From Blautia faecis (GTDB lineage Bacteria; Bacillota; Clostridia; Lachnospirales; Lachnospiraceae): DNA of 64,000 nt. The notes below the pieces were generated by a model, which ran no database searches, was not told the origin of the DNA, and worked only from the letters and a program-made list of their open reading frames with translations. Below are positions 36,065-45,842 of this stretch, piece by piece; within the stretch, counting starts at the first letter, position 1, and the number at the start of each line of letters is the position of its first letter. The position numbers and the translations under genes were made by a program. The stretch spans positions 29,453-93,452 of the forward strand of contig NZ_JAJCIA010000015.1 in NCBI RefSeq assembly GCF_020554845.1, read 5' to 3'.

Positions 36065-36189
36065 TGCCCGATTCGTATATTCCTCTCCATATTATCATTT
36101 TAAGTATGTTGCCTATAATATTTTAAGGGATGACTGTCAACCCTGTTCGATCAGAGTCCGCCACATATATGTTTCTGAAGAATTTATTC

Positions 36190-38796
36190 TTAATATTCCA
36201 TCGTCTCATTCTGGATTATTTCATCTTCGTTTTTCTCTGTATCCTCTTCTGTTTTTACTCTCAGATATGGATTCTCAATAATTTCAGCCTGCTGGCAGGG
36301 GTAATTAGAAAAAACATATACGGTACAATTCTCTCTTAAAAGTCTTGCTCTTCCCACAGCCTGTTCCAATTCTGACTCAATGAAGAAGAGCTGCATATTT
36401 CTCATTTTCTTATCAGCGTAGCTCATCATAGGGAAACTATATCCACCTCTTTCCACACGGTATCTGTGTAAGCTGCCACTTGTATCGTATCCAAGCATTG
36501 CTCCTACCATTTTATACAGAACTGGTGAATTATGTGGTGTACCTATTACAGCTATATCCATTCCACGATATACATTAAATCCCTCCGTCTTACCAAAATG
36601 AATTTCTGAGTCTGGTGCCAGCATTTTAAAGGTGATAATCGGAATATCCCCGATATACTTTTCCTTTATCTCTTCCAGAACATCTGTCCCTCCATTTTTA
36701 TTGAAAAAAGCTCTGCTGAGAGTATGTGCCGTGTACTGGAGCACCTTTCCTTTATATTCAGCCTTGTATACTTCTCTGAAATTAATGGTTTTTCCAGAGA
36801 AGTAATCCTCATATAAAGCTCTGTCAGCAGTTGCTGATAATATAGTCATCTTACTACAGTCTCCGAAATCATACTTCTTAATAAACACAATTTCCTTCTT
36901 ATTTTTGCACATGATAACATGGGTACTATCAAACAACTTTGGAACCGGTCCTGTAAACTCATTTCTTTGCTCATACAGCTTTTCCAAAACTGATTCTGAC
37001 AGACTGGTGAAATTGACCTGAATGGTTTCTTCATTATCCAGTTCTAAAATTCTCTCAAGCTGCTCTCTATTATCCGCATCTATAAATGGCAGTTCCAATA
37101 ATTTCTCAATATCTGACAGCGGTAAACTACTTGTAAAATGAAATAATGTCATAAGCAGGTCTTCATCAATGATAATTTCATAGTCCTGCATTTTGTATAA
37201 TTCTTTCATTAAAAAAAGCGCATGTGTCGTAACAATACACCGCGCTCCGCTGTAGCCTATTTTTCTTTTTTTCAGTATCTCGTTAAATATCTCTAACTGT
37301 CTTGGGGATAGTTCATCCATATGTTCCTTTTTATATTCCAGTATGGTCTTTTTTCCTCTCTTGGTGAACCCCTTGGAAAAGTCCTTGTTAAGTTTCTCCT
37401 CTAAATCCGGAAGACCTAATTGTGCAATCTTGGTATACATACTTTCTGTTATTTCACACTCAACACCTTTGGCTTCTATTCTTTCAGCCACCTCACGCTG
37501 CAGCTTGATTGTAGGCACTGCTATGATAAATTTCTTACCTATCCAGTTTTTTACAATCTCAGCGTACTGTTCCGTTTTTCCTAAAGCCGTCTGTGCTTTT
37601 ATAATGTGGATATCTGCATTTCTGGCAGCTACCGCTTCCTCAAGCATTTTTTTAAGCACAGATACACATTTATCAATTTTGTAAAAAACCTCTGTATTTT
37701 CTAATTTTCTGATTTTCCTGCTTGCTTTGTCATAGAGGGATTTACCTTTACAGTTATTATAATATGGACAGGTTGTTTTTGAATTTTCACAGTACATAGG
37801 GCTGCCATTTAATATATTATGTTTTCTATTCTGGTTTAAAGTATGGTTCCATTTACCAGTACGTTTCTGCAAATTATCAAAAAATAATTTTTTTCCACCT
37901 TTTATATGTACCAGACTGGTCACAAGAAGGAACTCCTGATCATAATGTATGTCTTCTCCATTAACAAAGTCATTTAACAGAGGACATAGTTTACATAATG
38001 ATTCCTGGTTATATCCGGTCAGTGTTGGAATATCCTTTCTTATTTTCTGCTCTTTCGCAGAATCTCCCTCACACGCTTTGCCTTCGCTATATGGAAGCAT
38101 GATTATGCCGTTATCATTAATTTTGTCTTCAATTCCTTCTAAATCAAATTCATTCTCATTGTAAATACATAGTTCTCCGTTCTTAACACATATCCCGCTC
38201 TTTTTTCCAAGTCTTTTTAGTTCCTTACTATTATTACGCCCCTTTGTCTCCCTATAATAAATTTCCAGATTCCTTGCAAGCTCCACAATATTAATTTTTG
38301 CATACGGCTTCTTCTCTATTATCCCTTTTCCTCCGAGAAAATACCCGCCTAAATTAAGGCATTCTGCACCCACAGGTGAAAAAAATGCCCTTAGCAGAAT
38401 ATTAGCAGCTTTCGCAAGTGCAGGATTCTTTATCCAACGATCCATCAAAAAAACAGCTCCAAATCCCTTTTGGTTTGCACAGCTTCCAAGTGTTTTATAT
38501 GTAAAAGCATAGGACAAGCTATATTTTTCACATTTTTCTTTAAACTCACGATATTTCAGATCACCATCAAATTCCAATACCAAAAGTGTCTGTCCTACAA
38601 AGTTTTCCTCATCTGTTCCACCATCTAATAAAGCCCTGCAAAAAGCCTGTCCATTATTTCCAACGCTCTCTATAATTTCTTTTATGGTTAAGTCTTTAAT
38701 ACTTTGCCTCTTCTTAAAACGATCAGCAATCAGTCCCATATGTAATGAAGCAAGTGTCATATCCTTATATTTGTTAGAATCTATATTTATAAGCAT
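36190..38796 (-). CDS. Primase-polymerase/SF2 helicase fusion (replication protein)
   Basis: An 868-aa protein. Residues about 70-160 look like an archaeo-eukaryotic primase core (LLVLEFDGD with an Asp-x-Asp pair, FTYKTLGS, GFGAVFLMD, then GGYFLGGKG). Five cysteines follow (C268, C271, C336, C343, C349), a likely zinc or iron-sulfur site. From about residue 395 there is an SF2 helicase: AQTALGKTEQ (motif I), IIIDEDLLM (DExx), TILSATADR (motif III) and EQAVGRARLLREN (motif VI). The start at 38796 has GGAAAGGAAG. It probably initiates replication of the excised element; the neighbouring hairpin array is the candidate origin. Confidence 0.8.
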   Translation of the reverse strand: MLINIDSNKYKDMTLASLHMGLIADRFKKRQSIKDLTIKEIIESVGNNGQAFCRALLDGGTDEENFVGQTLLVLEFDGDLKYREFKEKCEKYSLSYAFTYKTLGSCANQKGFGAVFLMDRWIKNPALAKAANILLRAFFSPVGAECLNLGGYFLGGKGIIEKKPYAKINIVELARNLEIYYRETKGRNNSKELKRLGKKSGICVKNGELCIYNENEFDLEGIEDKINDNGIIMLPYSEGKACEGDSAKEQKIRKDIPTLTGYNQESLCKLCPLLNDFVNGEDIHYDQEFLLVTSLVHIKGGKKLFFDNLQKRTGKWNHTLNQNRKHNILNGSPMYCENSKTTCPYYNNCKGKSLYDKASRKIRKLENTEVFYKIDKCVSVLKKMLEEAVAARNADIHIIKAQTALGKTEQYAEIVKNWIGKKFIIAVPTIKLQREVAERIEAKGVECEITESMYTKIAQLGLPDLEEKLNKDFSKGFTKRGKKTILEYKKEHMDELSPRQLEIFNEILKKRKIGYSGARCIVTTHALFLMKELYKMQDYEIIIDEDLLMTLFHFTSSLPLSDIEKLLELPFIDADNREQLERILELDNEETIQVNFTSLSESVLEKLYEQRNEFTGPVPKLFDSTHVIMCKNKKEIVFIKKYDFGDCSKMTILSATADRALYEDYFSGKTINFREVYKAEYKGKVLQYTAHTLSRAFFNKNGGTDVLEEIKEKYIGDIPIITFKMLAPDSEIHFGKTEGFNVYRGMDIAVIGTPHNSPVLYKMVGAMLGYDTSGSLHRYRVERGGYSFPMMSYADKKMRNMQLFFIESELEQAVGRARLLRENCTVYVFSNYPCQQAEIIENPYLRVKTEEDTEKNEDEIIQNETMEY

Positions 38797-39136
38797 TATT
38801 CTTCCTTTCCGATAAATTTCATACTGACATACTTTATTCAGGCTAAACTGGGCACTCTGGAAATATGGCATGGCAGTTTGTAAGCAAATTGGGAATGCTC
38901 TATTTAAACCTATGAGATTTCTATAAATATACACTTTTGCTTACAATCTGCTCATATCAGCTCTCAGTAGCTCCAGTTACGGTTCATATAAGTGTTTGAG
39001 CTTGAAAAAACTTTATATGGCATTTGAAATTCATCTATAGCATTTTTACAGGACTGTTCTGCTTATATTTATTTCTTACAAAACTAACCTTGCTCACATA
39101 TAAGTAAAACCAAATATCAGACAGGAGGTAACTATT
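38797..39136. other. Intergenic region, 340 bases, divergent promoters expected
   Basis: No gene. It separates the PrimPol start from the plus-strand helix-turn-helix gene, so must hold promoters for both; I find no strong consensus element or stable hairpin in it. Confidence 0.5.
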
Positions 39137-39352
39137 ATGTCAACTACATCTAATTCAGTGCCTGCAGGGAAGGAAAATTCTATTTTGACTGTTTTAAGTG
39201 TCTCAGAAGTTGCTGAGTATCTCGGCGTGGGTAAGAACAGAGTTTATGAATTGCTTAATGACGGTAGCCTTAAAGGATTCCGTATGGGGGCTACCTGGAA
39301 GATCAGCCGAATGGCTTTGGAGAATTATATTTTGAATGCTTCGGAACTTTAA
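39137..39352 (+). CDS. Excisionase-family helix-turn-helix protein
   Basis: A 71-aa protein with a MerR/excisionase-type domain: LSVSEVAEYLGVGKNRVYELL, then GFRMGATWKISRMALENYI. Strong GGAGG. It diverges from the PrimPol gene and could regulate replication or act as a second directionality factor; it is unlike the Xis at 21690-21893. Confidence 0.88.
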   Translation: MSTTSNSVPAGKENSILTVLSVSEVAEYLGVGKNRVYELLNDGSLKGFRMGATWKISRMALENYILNASEL

Positions 39353-39424
39353 TTCAAACAGATTTTCATTATTAAAACAAAAAAATGATGCTATCTCACA
39401 GCACCATACCTTATCTATATTTTA

Positions 39425-39447
39425 GAGGGTGATCATCGATCACCCTC
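39425..39447. terminator. Bidirectional terminator
   Basis: GAGGGTGATC / GATCACCCTC perfect arms with a 3-base loop between convergent genes. Confidence 0.8.
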
Positions 39448-39454
39448 AATTTAT

Positions 39455-40057
39455 TTAACTAAAGTTTTTGGTAGCGTTAAACAGTTTGCTCCAATAAGAG
39501 CTTGATTTTAATCGCTTCTGCTTATTAAATATTTTGTAATAAGCATCTATTGAAATTTCTTTGCCAGCTTTAAGATATTTTGACTCGTAGCCATTAAGCC
39601 AATCGTTTACATCTGTCAATTTCTGCTTTGGATTAGATACCAATTTACCTTTTACGACATTATAAAATTTACTTTCTAATATCTGAATGCCAGAATCATC
39701 ATTATCATAATTTGTTGTTATAAGAAACTGTTTTTTGTATCTACTTACAGATGCATTTTTAAATACATACCTTCGTATTTTGCTTTTATAGATAGTATAT
39801 ATTATGCACATATCCTCATCCAAATTGGTAACAACATGCTCTGGATATCCATCTTTATTAATATCCATATCATACATATAGCAATCGCTACCAAGCTTAT
39901 AACTCTTACTATATTTACCATAGTAAATAGCATTAAACAGTTTCTGAGAAGCTTTCTTACGCTGGTTGTAAGTTGTTCCAGCACTTACCGGTACAGCCAT
40001 AGCAAAACACAAAATAATAGAGATTAATAATACAAACAATCTTTTTTTCCTTGACAT
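39455..40057 (-). CDS. Secreted protein with DxDxDG-like calcium loop, 200 aa
   Basis: Signal peptide (basic MSRKKR, hydrophobic LFVLLISIILCFAMAVPV, cleavage near VSAG). The mature part is basic and Tyr/Lys-rich, with DMDINKDGYPE resembling an EF-hand/FG-GAP calcium loop. No catalytic motif recognised. Last gene of the zinc-ribbon/secreted module, 109 bases after the 368-aa gene. Confidence 0.7.
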   Translation of the reverse strand: MSRKKRLFVLLISIILCFAMAVPVSAGTTYNQRKKASQKLFNAIYYGKYSKSYKLGSDCYMYDMDINKDGYPEHVVTNLDEDMCIIYTIYKSKIRRYVFKNASVSRYKKQFLITTNYDNDDSGIQILESKFYNVVKGKLVSNPKQKLTDVNDWLNGYESKYLKAGKEISIDAYYKIFNKQKRLKSSSYWSKLFNATKNFS

Positions 40058-40166
40058 AATAGCATCCTCCTTGTATAAAAGTTTTTAGACAAAAAAGTAT
40101 ACACTTCTCTGACCTGATAACATATACCTTTACAACATATGCTTAAAATCCAATAATTAAATACTG

Positions 40167-41273
40167 TCACTCTTCAGGATATAAATAAAAATAGTCTCCA
40201 AATCTTGGAATAAATGTTTCAATGTACTCTTCCTCTCCATTAATATACGGAGCTAAGCTCATACAGAATGTTTCTGACTGAATTTGAGATACATTACTTG
40301 GAAATGCAGTACCAAGTTCAACTAATTCCTTGCCTTGCCATATAAATTTGTAAGTATAGTAGCGACCATCCGGATCATACTCCATAGTTATATATGAATC
40401 ATCTCCAGCTAATCCACCTGTAATTTTATATTTCCCTGAAAAATCAGCTGCCCTTAAATATATATCATATGCCGATGAGTTTTTATGGAAAATCTGATAA
40501 TCTCCTGTATCGGGATCTGTAAACGTCAGTGTATCAACTGTATCATCAGTTACATCCGAGCAAGTCATTTCAAGAACTTTTGTTCTTCCACTTTGATATA
40601 TATCATATGTATCATCAGTTTCAAAGTCCATTTCTGCCATAAGTATAATATCATCACTCAAAATAATATCATAAAACCTATTGTATAAATCAATAACAGT
40701 TATCGTTGTCCCATCATCCGCAATATATTCTCCCTCTGGATGTATATCTCCCCATAAATGAGTTGGTCCCTCCCAAGCAGAACTAACAGAAAACTTCTCC
40801 AGGCAAATTTGTATACTGGAATCTGAATAAATAAACCTACTACTATTTTCATCAAATGCTAAAAAAGCTCCATTATCATCTACCCATTTTTCCCCATCCG
40901 AATCAAAATACAATTCTACAGGATGTTCATTTGACGCATATAAATCATCCCCAAGTAAACTCTGCATAGAAACAAAAATGCTATCGCTTTCTCCTGGATA
41001 TATGCAAATATAAAGCGTATCTCCCAGTCCCGAACCATAATATAGTTCTGACTCTTCACACGATGGTATAGTATAATAAAAACCATATGGGTCTCTAATA
41101 TCTCCTAATAGTCTCTTCTTTGTTTCATTATACCAATCATCAGAAGTATCACTTTCCGATTCTGCCAGACTAGCAGTATAAGTATCAAACGCCTCTACAT
41201 TTTTCATCGGAATAAACATCCCAGAAATCAGTAAACATATACCCGATACTGTTTCTATTGCTTTTTTTCTCAT
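40167..41273 (-). CDS. Secreted acidic protein, 368 aa
   Basis: N-terminal signal sequence (ETVSGICLLISGMFI), then an acidic, Asp/Ser/Tyr-rich beta-type protein. The segment IRDPYGFYYTIPSCEE matches ISNPYGVYYTTPKCED of the upstream 588-aa protein, and the order of blocks after it (SIFVSMQSLLGDD; DENSSRFIYSDSSIQICLEK; GEYIADDGTTITVIDLYN) is shared, so the two are paralogues. Surface-exposed product of unknown function; 15 bases after its paralogue. Confidence 0.7.
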   Translation of the reverse strand: MRKKAIETVSGICLLISGMFIPMKNVEAFDTYTASLAESESDTSDDWYNETKKRLLGDIRDPYGFYYTIPSCEESELYYGSGLGDTLYICIYPGESDSIFVSMQSLLGDDLYASNEHPVELYFDSDGEKWVDDNGAFLAFDENSSRFIYSDSSIQICLEKFSVSSAWEGPTHLWGDIHPEGEYIADDGTTITVIDLYNRFYDIILSDDIILMAEMDFETDDTYDIYQSGRTKVLEMTCSDVTDDTVDTLTFTDPDTGDYQIFHKNSSAYDIYLRAADFSGKYKITGGLAGDDSYITMEYDPDGRYYTYKFIWQGKELVELGTAFPSNVSQIQSETFCMSLAPYINGEEEYIETFIPRFGDYFYLYPEE

Positions 41274-41288
41274 AAGCCCCCTCCTTTG

Positions 41289-43055
41289 TCATCCTTCTAA
41301 CAACGAATAATCATTTGCATACGCGGTCATTATTTCATTCGGATATGTGATATAATTCTCATCATAATTTATGCTGTCCGATAAAATCAATTCTTCCTCT
41401 AGCTCTGAACCATTCTTTGTGATTCGTGTAACCTCTTCTAAGCCTTGATTTCCCCAGACTGCATAAATTCCATTGCCATCCGGAGCTTCGTATAACACAA
41501 CCGGTCTGGCAAATGATCCAATTCCAAGTCCCAACCCATAGTCATTCACACAATATACATCATTAATCCAATCTGCATTACATGTACCTTCTGAAAGAAT
41601 CAGCTCTTTTACACCATCATTGTCAAGATCAAACAGAGTATATTTGCAAGACTCTCCATAATGTTTATATGCATCTTCAAGTATATACTGGAATGCTGCA
41701 CGATAATTCACAGTATTTCCTGATGATTCAAGTACACATGAATATGTTTCCGAACTAATACTTGGAATTTTAATTTGTATATCAGAACCATTCAATATGT
41801 AATCCGAATAATCCATTATAAAATCAGCTGACACTATTCTATATCCAAGATTCCCAGTACAAATTGCAGTTGAAGAACTTGTATCAATGCTTGTTCCATT
41901 TACAGATATATCATAAGAAAATAATTCGCTTTCTTTATCATATTTCAAATTTATAGTAGCATTAAGATCTTTAATACTATATGTACCAGAATATATATCT
42001 TGATTCAATGCTCCATCAAAATAATCTTCTGAACGTTTTAGATAATATTCATTTTCATCTTCACCTAACAACGAATATACGCGAATGGCAGTTGCAATTC
42101 TATTTTCATCTAAATCTACTCCATCAATATAATACTCCGTACCATCTATATTAATCGTGAAATCATTATAAATATATTCGCCAAGTGTCTGTTTTTCTCC
42201 AATTACGGTGGTTGTCCCATCTTTCGTTTCTAACATGACGCAATAGTATTTCGTATTATATAAGTTGTATATATACACCGTCAAACCATTATTCATCCCA
42301 ACTTCTGACACAAAGGCTCCTTCAAGCATAGGATCTTGATAGCTATATTGTTGGTGCGAGCTGTCATACAAAGCAGCACTTTCTGATGTAATTTCTTCTA
42401 AGCAAACTCTAATTTTGTCGTTCGTAAAAACATACTTACCTAAAGCAGAATCGTATTCCAACAAAATATTGCCTTTGCCTTCCCATCTTTCTTTTTCTGA
42501 ATTATATTTTACTTGTATCGTATCGTCTAAGCTATCATTTATAGCTGCTGTAATATCAATAATCGCATAATTTTCCTTGTTATCCAAAGATTTTGATATT
42601 ACAAATATAATGCTGTCGTGATGTTTTTCTCCCCAGTAATCATCCATATCCTCGCATTTAGGTGTTGTATAGTATACACCGTAAGGATTAGAGATTTTCT
42701 CCGCTATATTCTCTTCAGATTTTTTCCCAAATCCCTGTATAGCCTTTAATCCTGTTTCTGGTTCATTGTCCTGTGCCTCCTGTATTTCATCTGGCTGTTC
42801 ATAATCATTGGGTTCTGAATAACTTTCATCATCATTATCATTTGATTCTGCAAAATTTTTCACACTGGTATCTGATTCTGCAAAACTGTTTTCTGTATAA
42901 TCGTTACTATTCGTATACGATTCATCACTTGAGCTATCCTCATCATAAGCCAAACTATTAGCACTAACAGCTACATATGCCATATTTCCACATAACGCAA
43001 AACCACACAGACTAAGACAAGTCCACTTTATTCCCCATATAAGAAATCTTTTCAT
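41289..43055 (-). CDS. Secreted acidic protein, 588 aa, paralogue of the 368-aa protein
   Basis: Signal peptide (CLSLCGFALCGNMAYVAVSA), a low-complexity Asp/Glu/Ser/Asn linker (residues 33-100) typical of surface proteins, the shared beta-type block, and an extra C-terminal region with LFDLDNDGVKEL, a DxDxDG calcium-loop-like motif. No anchor signal seen. Probably displayed or released together with its neighbours. Confidence 0.7.
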   Translation of the reverse strand: MKRFLIWGIKWTCLSLCGFALCGNMAYVAVSANSLAYDEDSSSDESYTNSNDYTENSFAESDTSVKNFAESNDNDDESYSEPNDYEQPDEIQEAQDNEPETGLKAIQGFGKKSEENIAEKISNPYGVYYTTPKCEDMDDYWGEKHHDSIIFVISKSLDNKENYAIIDITAAINDSLDDTIQVKYNSEKERWEGKGNILLEYDSALGKYVFTNDKIRVCLEEITSESAALYDSSHQQYSYQDPMLEGAFVSEVGMNNGLTVYIYNLYNTKYYCVMLETKDGTTTVIGEKQTLGEYIYNDFTINIDGTEYYIDGVDLDENRIATAIRVYSLLGEDENEYYLKRSEDYFDGALNQDIYSGTYSIKDLNATINLKYDKESELFSYDISVNGTSIDTSSSTAICTGNLGYRIVSADFIMDYSDYILNGSDIQIKIPSISSETYSCVLESSGNTVNYRAAFQYILEDAYKHYGESCKYTLFDLDNDGVKELILSEGTCNADWINDVYCVNDYGLGLGIGSFARPVVLYEAPDGNGIYAVWGNQGLEEVTRITKNGSELEEELILSDSINYDENYITYPNEIMTAYANDYSLLEG

Positions 43056-43092
43056 TTATTCCCTCCATTTTTCAACCATTTACATCATTTTT

Positions 43093-43800
43093 TTATGGCA
43101 AACAATTAAGTATTCGCTCCTTAATCTTCTTCCATACACCCCCAATCTTTATATCCTTATCAAATTTTCTATGTACAGTTGAAATATTCCATAGTAATTC
43201 CACTCCCTTAGGTATCATCACCCAATCTTTCACTTTATACGCCCAACGTAAGCAAACCAACAAAAAGTCTACATAAAACTCGACACTCGTCCAATCTGGA
43301 GCCCCCTCGAAAAGTTCAAGAACTTCTCCTGCATATCTTAAACAAAGAATCCCACATAAAATTTCAACAACCGGATACAGCCAGCTTAATGCATTCTCTA
43401 AATCGCTCAAAATTGTTCTACTAATACCAAATGTTCGCATTTCAGTGTTCCCAGCGTATTTTTCTATAAGCCATTCTCGAGCTTTCGTTAGCCCTGCACA
43501 TATAACAACATAAAATACAAAACTTCCCCAGAATCCATCCAATATCTTCGGAATACCAGTTGCAAGCATTTGCCATGTAAAAATTAGTTCTGCAATACTT
43601 AGCCCAATTACAGTAGGAATCAAAAATTGCATTAGAAAATGTTCATATGGTGGTATCTCTAAATTTTCAATATCGCAATGCACATTCCCTGCTTTACTAC
43701 TATTTTGCGATTTATCCTTATTAATCAATATGCACCCACATTCAGAACAATAGCGTTTATCTTCAGAATAATATTTATTACATTTTTCACAATACTTCAT
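43093..43800 (-). CDS. Zinc-ribbon membrane protein, 235 aa
   Basis: An N-terminal zinc ribbon (CEKCNKYYSEDKRYCSECG, residues 4-22) followed by a linker and three to four hydrophobic helices (FLIPTVIGLSIAELIF; FVFYVVICAGL; YPVVEILCGILCL; FYVDFLLVCL). It begins 3 bases after the stop of the other zinc-ribbon gene. Likely an inner-membrane partner of the secreted proteins; function unknown. Confidence 0.7.
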   Translation of the reverse strand: MKYCEKCNKYYSEDKRYCSECGCILINKDKSQNSSKAGNVHCDIENLEIPPYEHFLMQFLIPTVIGLSIAELIFTWQMLATGIPKILDGFWGSFVFYVVICAGLTKAREWLIEKYAGNTEMRTFGISRTILSDLENALSWLYPVVEILCGILCLRYAGEVLELFEGAPDWTSVEFYVDFLLVCLRWAYKVKDWVMIPKGVELLWNISTVHRKFDKDIKIGGVWKKIKERILNCLP

Positions 43801-43803
43801 ATT

Positions 43804-44706
43804 TTACTTATCCTTTGCCAAATATTTTTCAATATCTGTGTTATCCAATTTCAATATATCTTGAACAGTTAAATCCATAGACGATATATCAGTTCTGAAT
43901 TTATCCACATCGTCTAACAAAATTTCACTTAGTCCATATGTATTCAGATAATCTTTCAACTCATCTGATATGTAATATGTATCTCCATCAGACATAAGAG
44001 TATATTCATCCTTTCCAACATCATACATTAAAATAGATATATTGCCTTCCGAAGTATCGACGTCAAGATATATATTTATCTGATTTTTATTAAAAATATA
44101 TGCAAATGTTCCATCATTTCCGAGATTATCCGTATCAAACCAGCCTGAAAGACATTCTTGTATTTCTGGCTCTGTAATTCGTACCGAAACATTTTCATCC
44201 GAATATTTAATTTTCCATTTGTCTCCGTTGCAAAAACTATATATTGTGCCATCCCACTGCTCAAAATATTCAGATTGCAATGGTGCATTTTCCTTGAGCT
44301 CGGTGATTATATCAATCTTTTCCTGACTGAGCTTATTTTTATTCTGACTTCTGGAAACAGCATAACCAACAACACATAATGCAGCTACAGCAATAACAAC
44401 ATTTCTTATCAAATGAGATTGCTTTTTAGGAACACCTGGATTTTCAATAACTGCCCCCTTTGGGTTTCCACTATTTTTCTGCACAGTCTTTTCTTCTGTG
44501 CTTTCTCTCTGATTTACCTGTTTTTCTTCCATATTATCTTGCATGGTACTTCTTTTGGGTATTTCCTGTTCGGGTATTTCGTCAGTTCGTATTTCATGCG
44601 AAATCTCTTCCTCAACTTTTTCTTCTGTTCCTACCAACTTGGTTCCACAATATGGACAGAACTTATTACCTTCCTCAATTAACTTACCACAATTTTCACA
44701 ATACAT
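43804..44706 (-). CDS. Zinc-ribbon, single-pass membrane protein, 300 aa
   Basis: Zinc ribbon CENCGKLIEEGNKFCPYCG (residues 3-21), a Glu/Lys-rich linker, one transmembrane helix (RNVVIAVAALCVVGYAV, about 95-112) and an external domain (about 185 aa). GGGAG before the ATG. The topology, a cytoplasmic zinc finger joined to an outside domain, recalls Firmicute stress-sensing or anti-sigma-like membrane proteins such as YvlB/TcaA types, but no family is certain. First gene of the module. Confidence 0.7.
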   Translation of the reverse strand: MYCENCGKLIEEGNKFCPYCGTKLVGTEEKVEEEISHEIRTDEIPEQEIPKRSTMQDNMEEKQVNQRESTEEKTVQKNSGNPKGAVIENPGVPKKQSHLIRNVVIAVAALCVVGYAVSRSQNKNKLSQEKIDIITELKENAPLQSEYFEQWDGTIYSFCNGDKWKIKYSDENVSVRITEPEIQECLSGWFDTDNLGNDGTFAYIFNKNQINIYLDVDTSEGNISILMYDVGKDEYTLMSDGDTYYISDELKDYLNTYGLSEILLDDVDKFRTDISSMDLTVQDILKLDNTDIEKYLAKDK

Positions 44707-44794
44707 ATTCTCCCACCCTTTCCTAGCATTTGTTTTTATCGTTATTTTTATACGTTTATACGTATTATTTTACAATATATTTTGTTTAATCTCA

Positions 44795-44844
44795 ATAAAA
44801 AAAGACATTGAATATAGCTTTTTTTCTATAGTTCAATGTCTTTT
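44795..44844 (-). terminator. Terminator after the DUF4282-like gene
   Basis: AAAAGACATTGAA / TTCAATGTCTTTT perfect 13-bp arms, followed on the minus strand by TTT. It shows that the zinc-ribbon operon has its own promoter. Confidence 0.85.
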
Positions 44845-44849
44845 CCTTA

Positions 44850-45320
44850 TTATTCTTTAATCTTTGGCTGTGAATTAACCGGATTGATAGAATCTTCCTT
44901 TCTAATTGAATCCTCATTTTCTGATAATGATTTATTCATTTTTTTATTGATATCCATAACATTACGAACCAGCATGACGCCCATCATCTGTAATTCAAAA
45001 ATGAAGCGCATTGTTATTGGTCCAACGATTAAAAGTACCAATCCAGTTGTAAAGTTACTCTGATCCCCGAAATACGTTTCAGTAACTGAGAACATCATAA
45101 AAAATCCAAAACATACGCACATAACTGTTCCCACTACAAATAAGAACTTTAAGATGTCCTCTATATACAACCTCTTAAAATTAAAATAATTATGTAACCA
45201 CTGTAAATATTTGTTGTCCAGTTTGCCATCATATTTCTTTGGCAATACCTTCACATATAACAGCACGATTGCTGCTACTGTTGCGATCATTCCTATTGTT
45301 GCTGCAATTCCAATTGACAT
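44850..45320 (-). CDS. DUF4282-like membrane protein, 156 aa
   Basis: Three hydrophobic helices (IGMIATVAAIVLLYV; LFVVGTVMCVCFGFFMMF; TTGLVLLIVGPITM) with the LLIVGP...F.LQMMGVML pattern of DUF4282, then a charged cytoplasmic tail. It diverges from the Xre gene across 158 bases carrying two CGTTATT motifs. Function unknown. Confidence 0.65.
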   Translation of the reverse strand: MSIGIAATIGMIATVAAIVLLYVKVLPKKYDGKLDNKYLQWLHNYFNFKRLYIEDILKFLFVVGTVMCVCFGFFMMFSVTETYFGDQSNFTTGLVLLIVGPITMRFIFELQMMGVMLVRNVMDINKKMNKSLSENEDSIRKEDSINPVNSQPKIKE

Positions 45321-45478
45321 AAAGCAGTCCCCCTTCTTTTCTCTTATGTACTTACTATTATAACAGCTTTTTTTCGTTATTCAACTAATATTCGTTATTT
45401 AAATACGATATAGCATATTATTTTATCACTGTTTTTCCTCTACTATAAACCATATACTAACAGAAAGACGGTGATATT

Positions 45479-45784
45479 ATGGTGCCTGTGCTTGATAGAA
45501 TTACATCTTATCGTAATCAAAAAGGCTGGACAGAATACCAGCTTGCTACAAAATCTGGTCTGACTCAATCAACCATCTCTTCCTGGTATCGGAAAGATTT
45601 AGTGCCTTCAATTCCTTCTCTTGAAAAAATATGTAGTGCTTTCGGGATTACCCTCTCACAATTCTTTTCTGAAAACGAGGAACCCTATGTGCTTACCAAA
45701 ACGCAGAGAAATTTACTTGAAGCATCAGCAGCCCTCTCAGAAGAACAACAGCTTGCATTAATCGAATTTATAAAGACTCTTTAA
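45479..45784 (+). CDS. Xre-family regulator of the surface module (probable)
   Basis: A 101-aa protein with an N-terminal helix-turn-helix (EYQLATKSGLTQSTISSWY) and the LEKICSAFGITLSQFF helix shared with the regulator at 34955-35272. It is divergent from the DUF4282-like gene. The motif CGTTATT occurs twice in the shared gap (45375, 45393) and once upstream of the zinc-ribbon operon (44740), suggesting common control. Confidence 0.85.
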   Translation: MVPVLDRITSYRNQKGWTEYQLATKSGLTQSTISSWYRKDLVPSIPSLEKICSAFGITLSQFFSENEEPYVLTKTQRNLLEASAALSEEQQLALIEFIKTL

Positions 45785-45786
45785 AA

Positions 45787-45818
45787 GGCTATGCGTATTC
45801 CCCACGCATAGCCTTCTC
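45787..45818. terminator. Bidirectional terminator
   Basis: GGCTATGCGT / ACGCATAGCC arms between the convergent Xre and 93-aa genes, followed by TTCTCTTT. Confidence 0.8.
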
Positions 45819-45842
45819 TTTAACACCTTGTATCATTTGAAC

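Noticed and set aside
35273..36189. CRISPR array in the gene-free hairpin region
   Set aside because: The inverted repeats are all different in sequence and size, with no regular direct repeat-spacer pattern.
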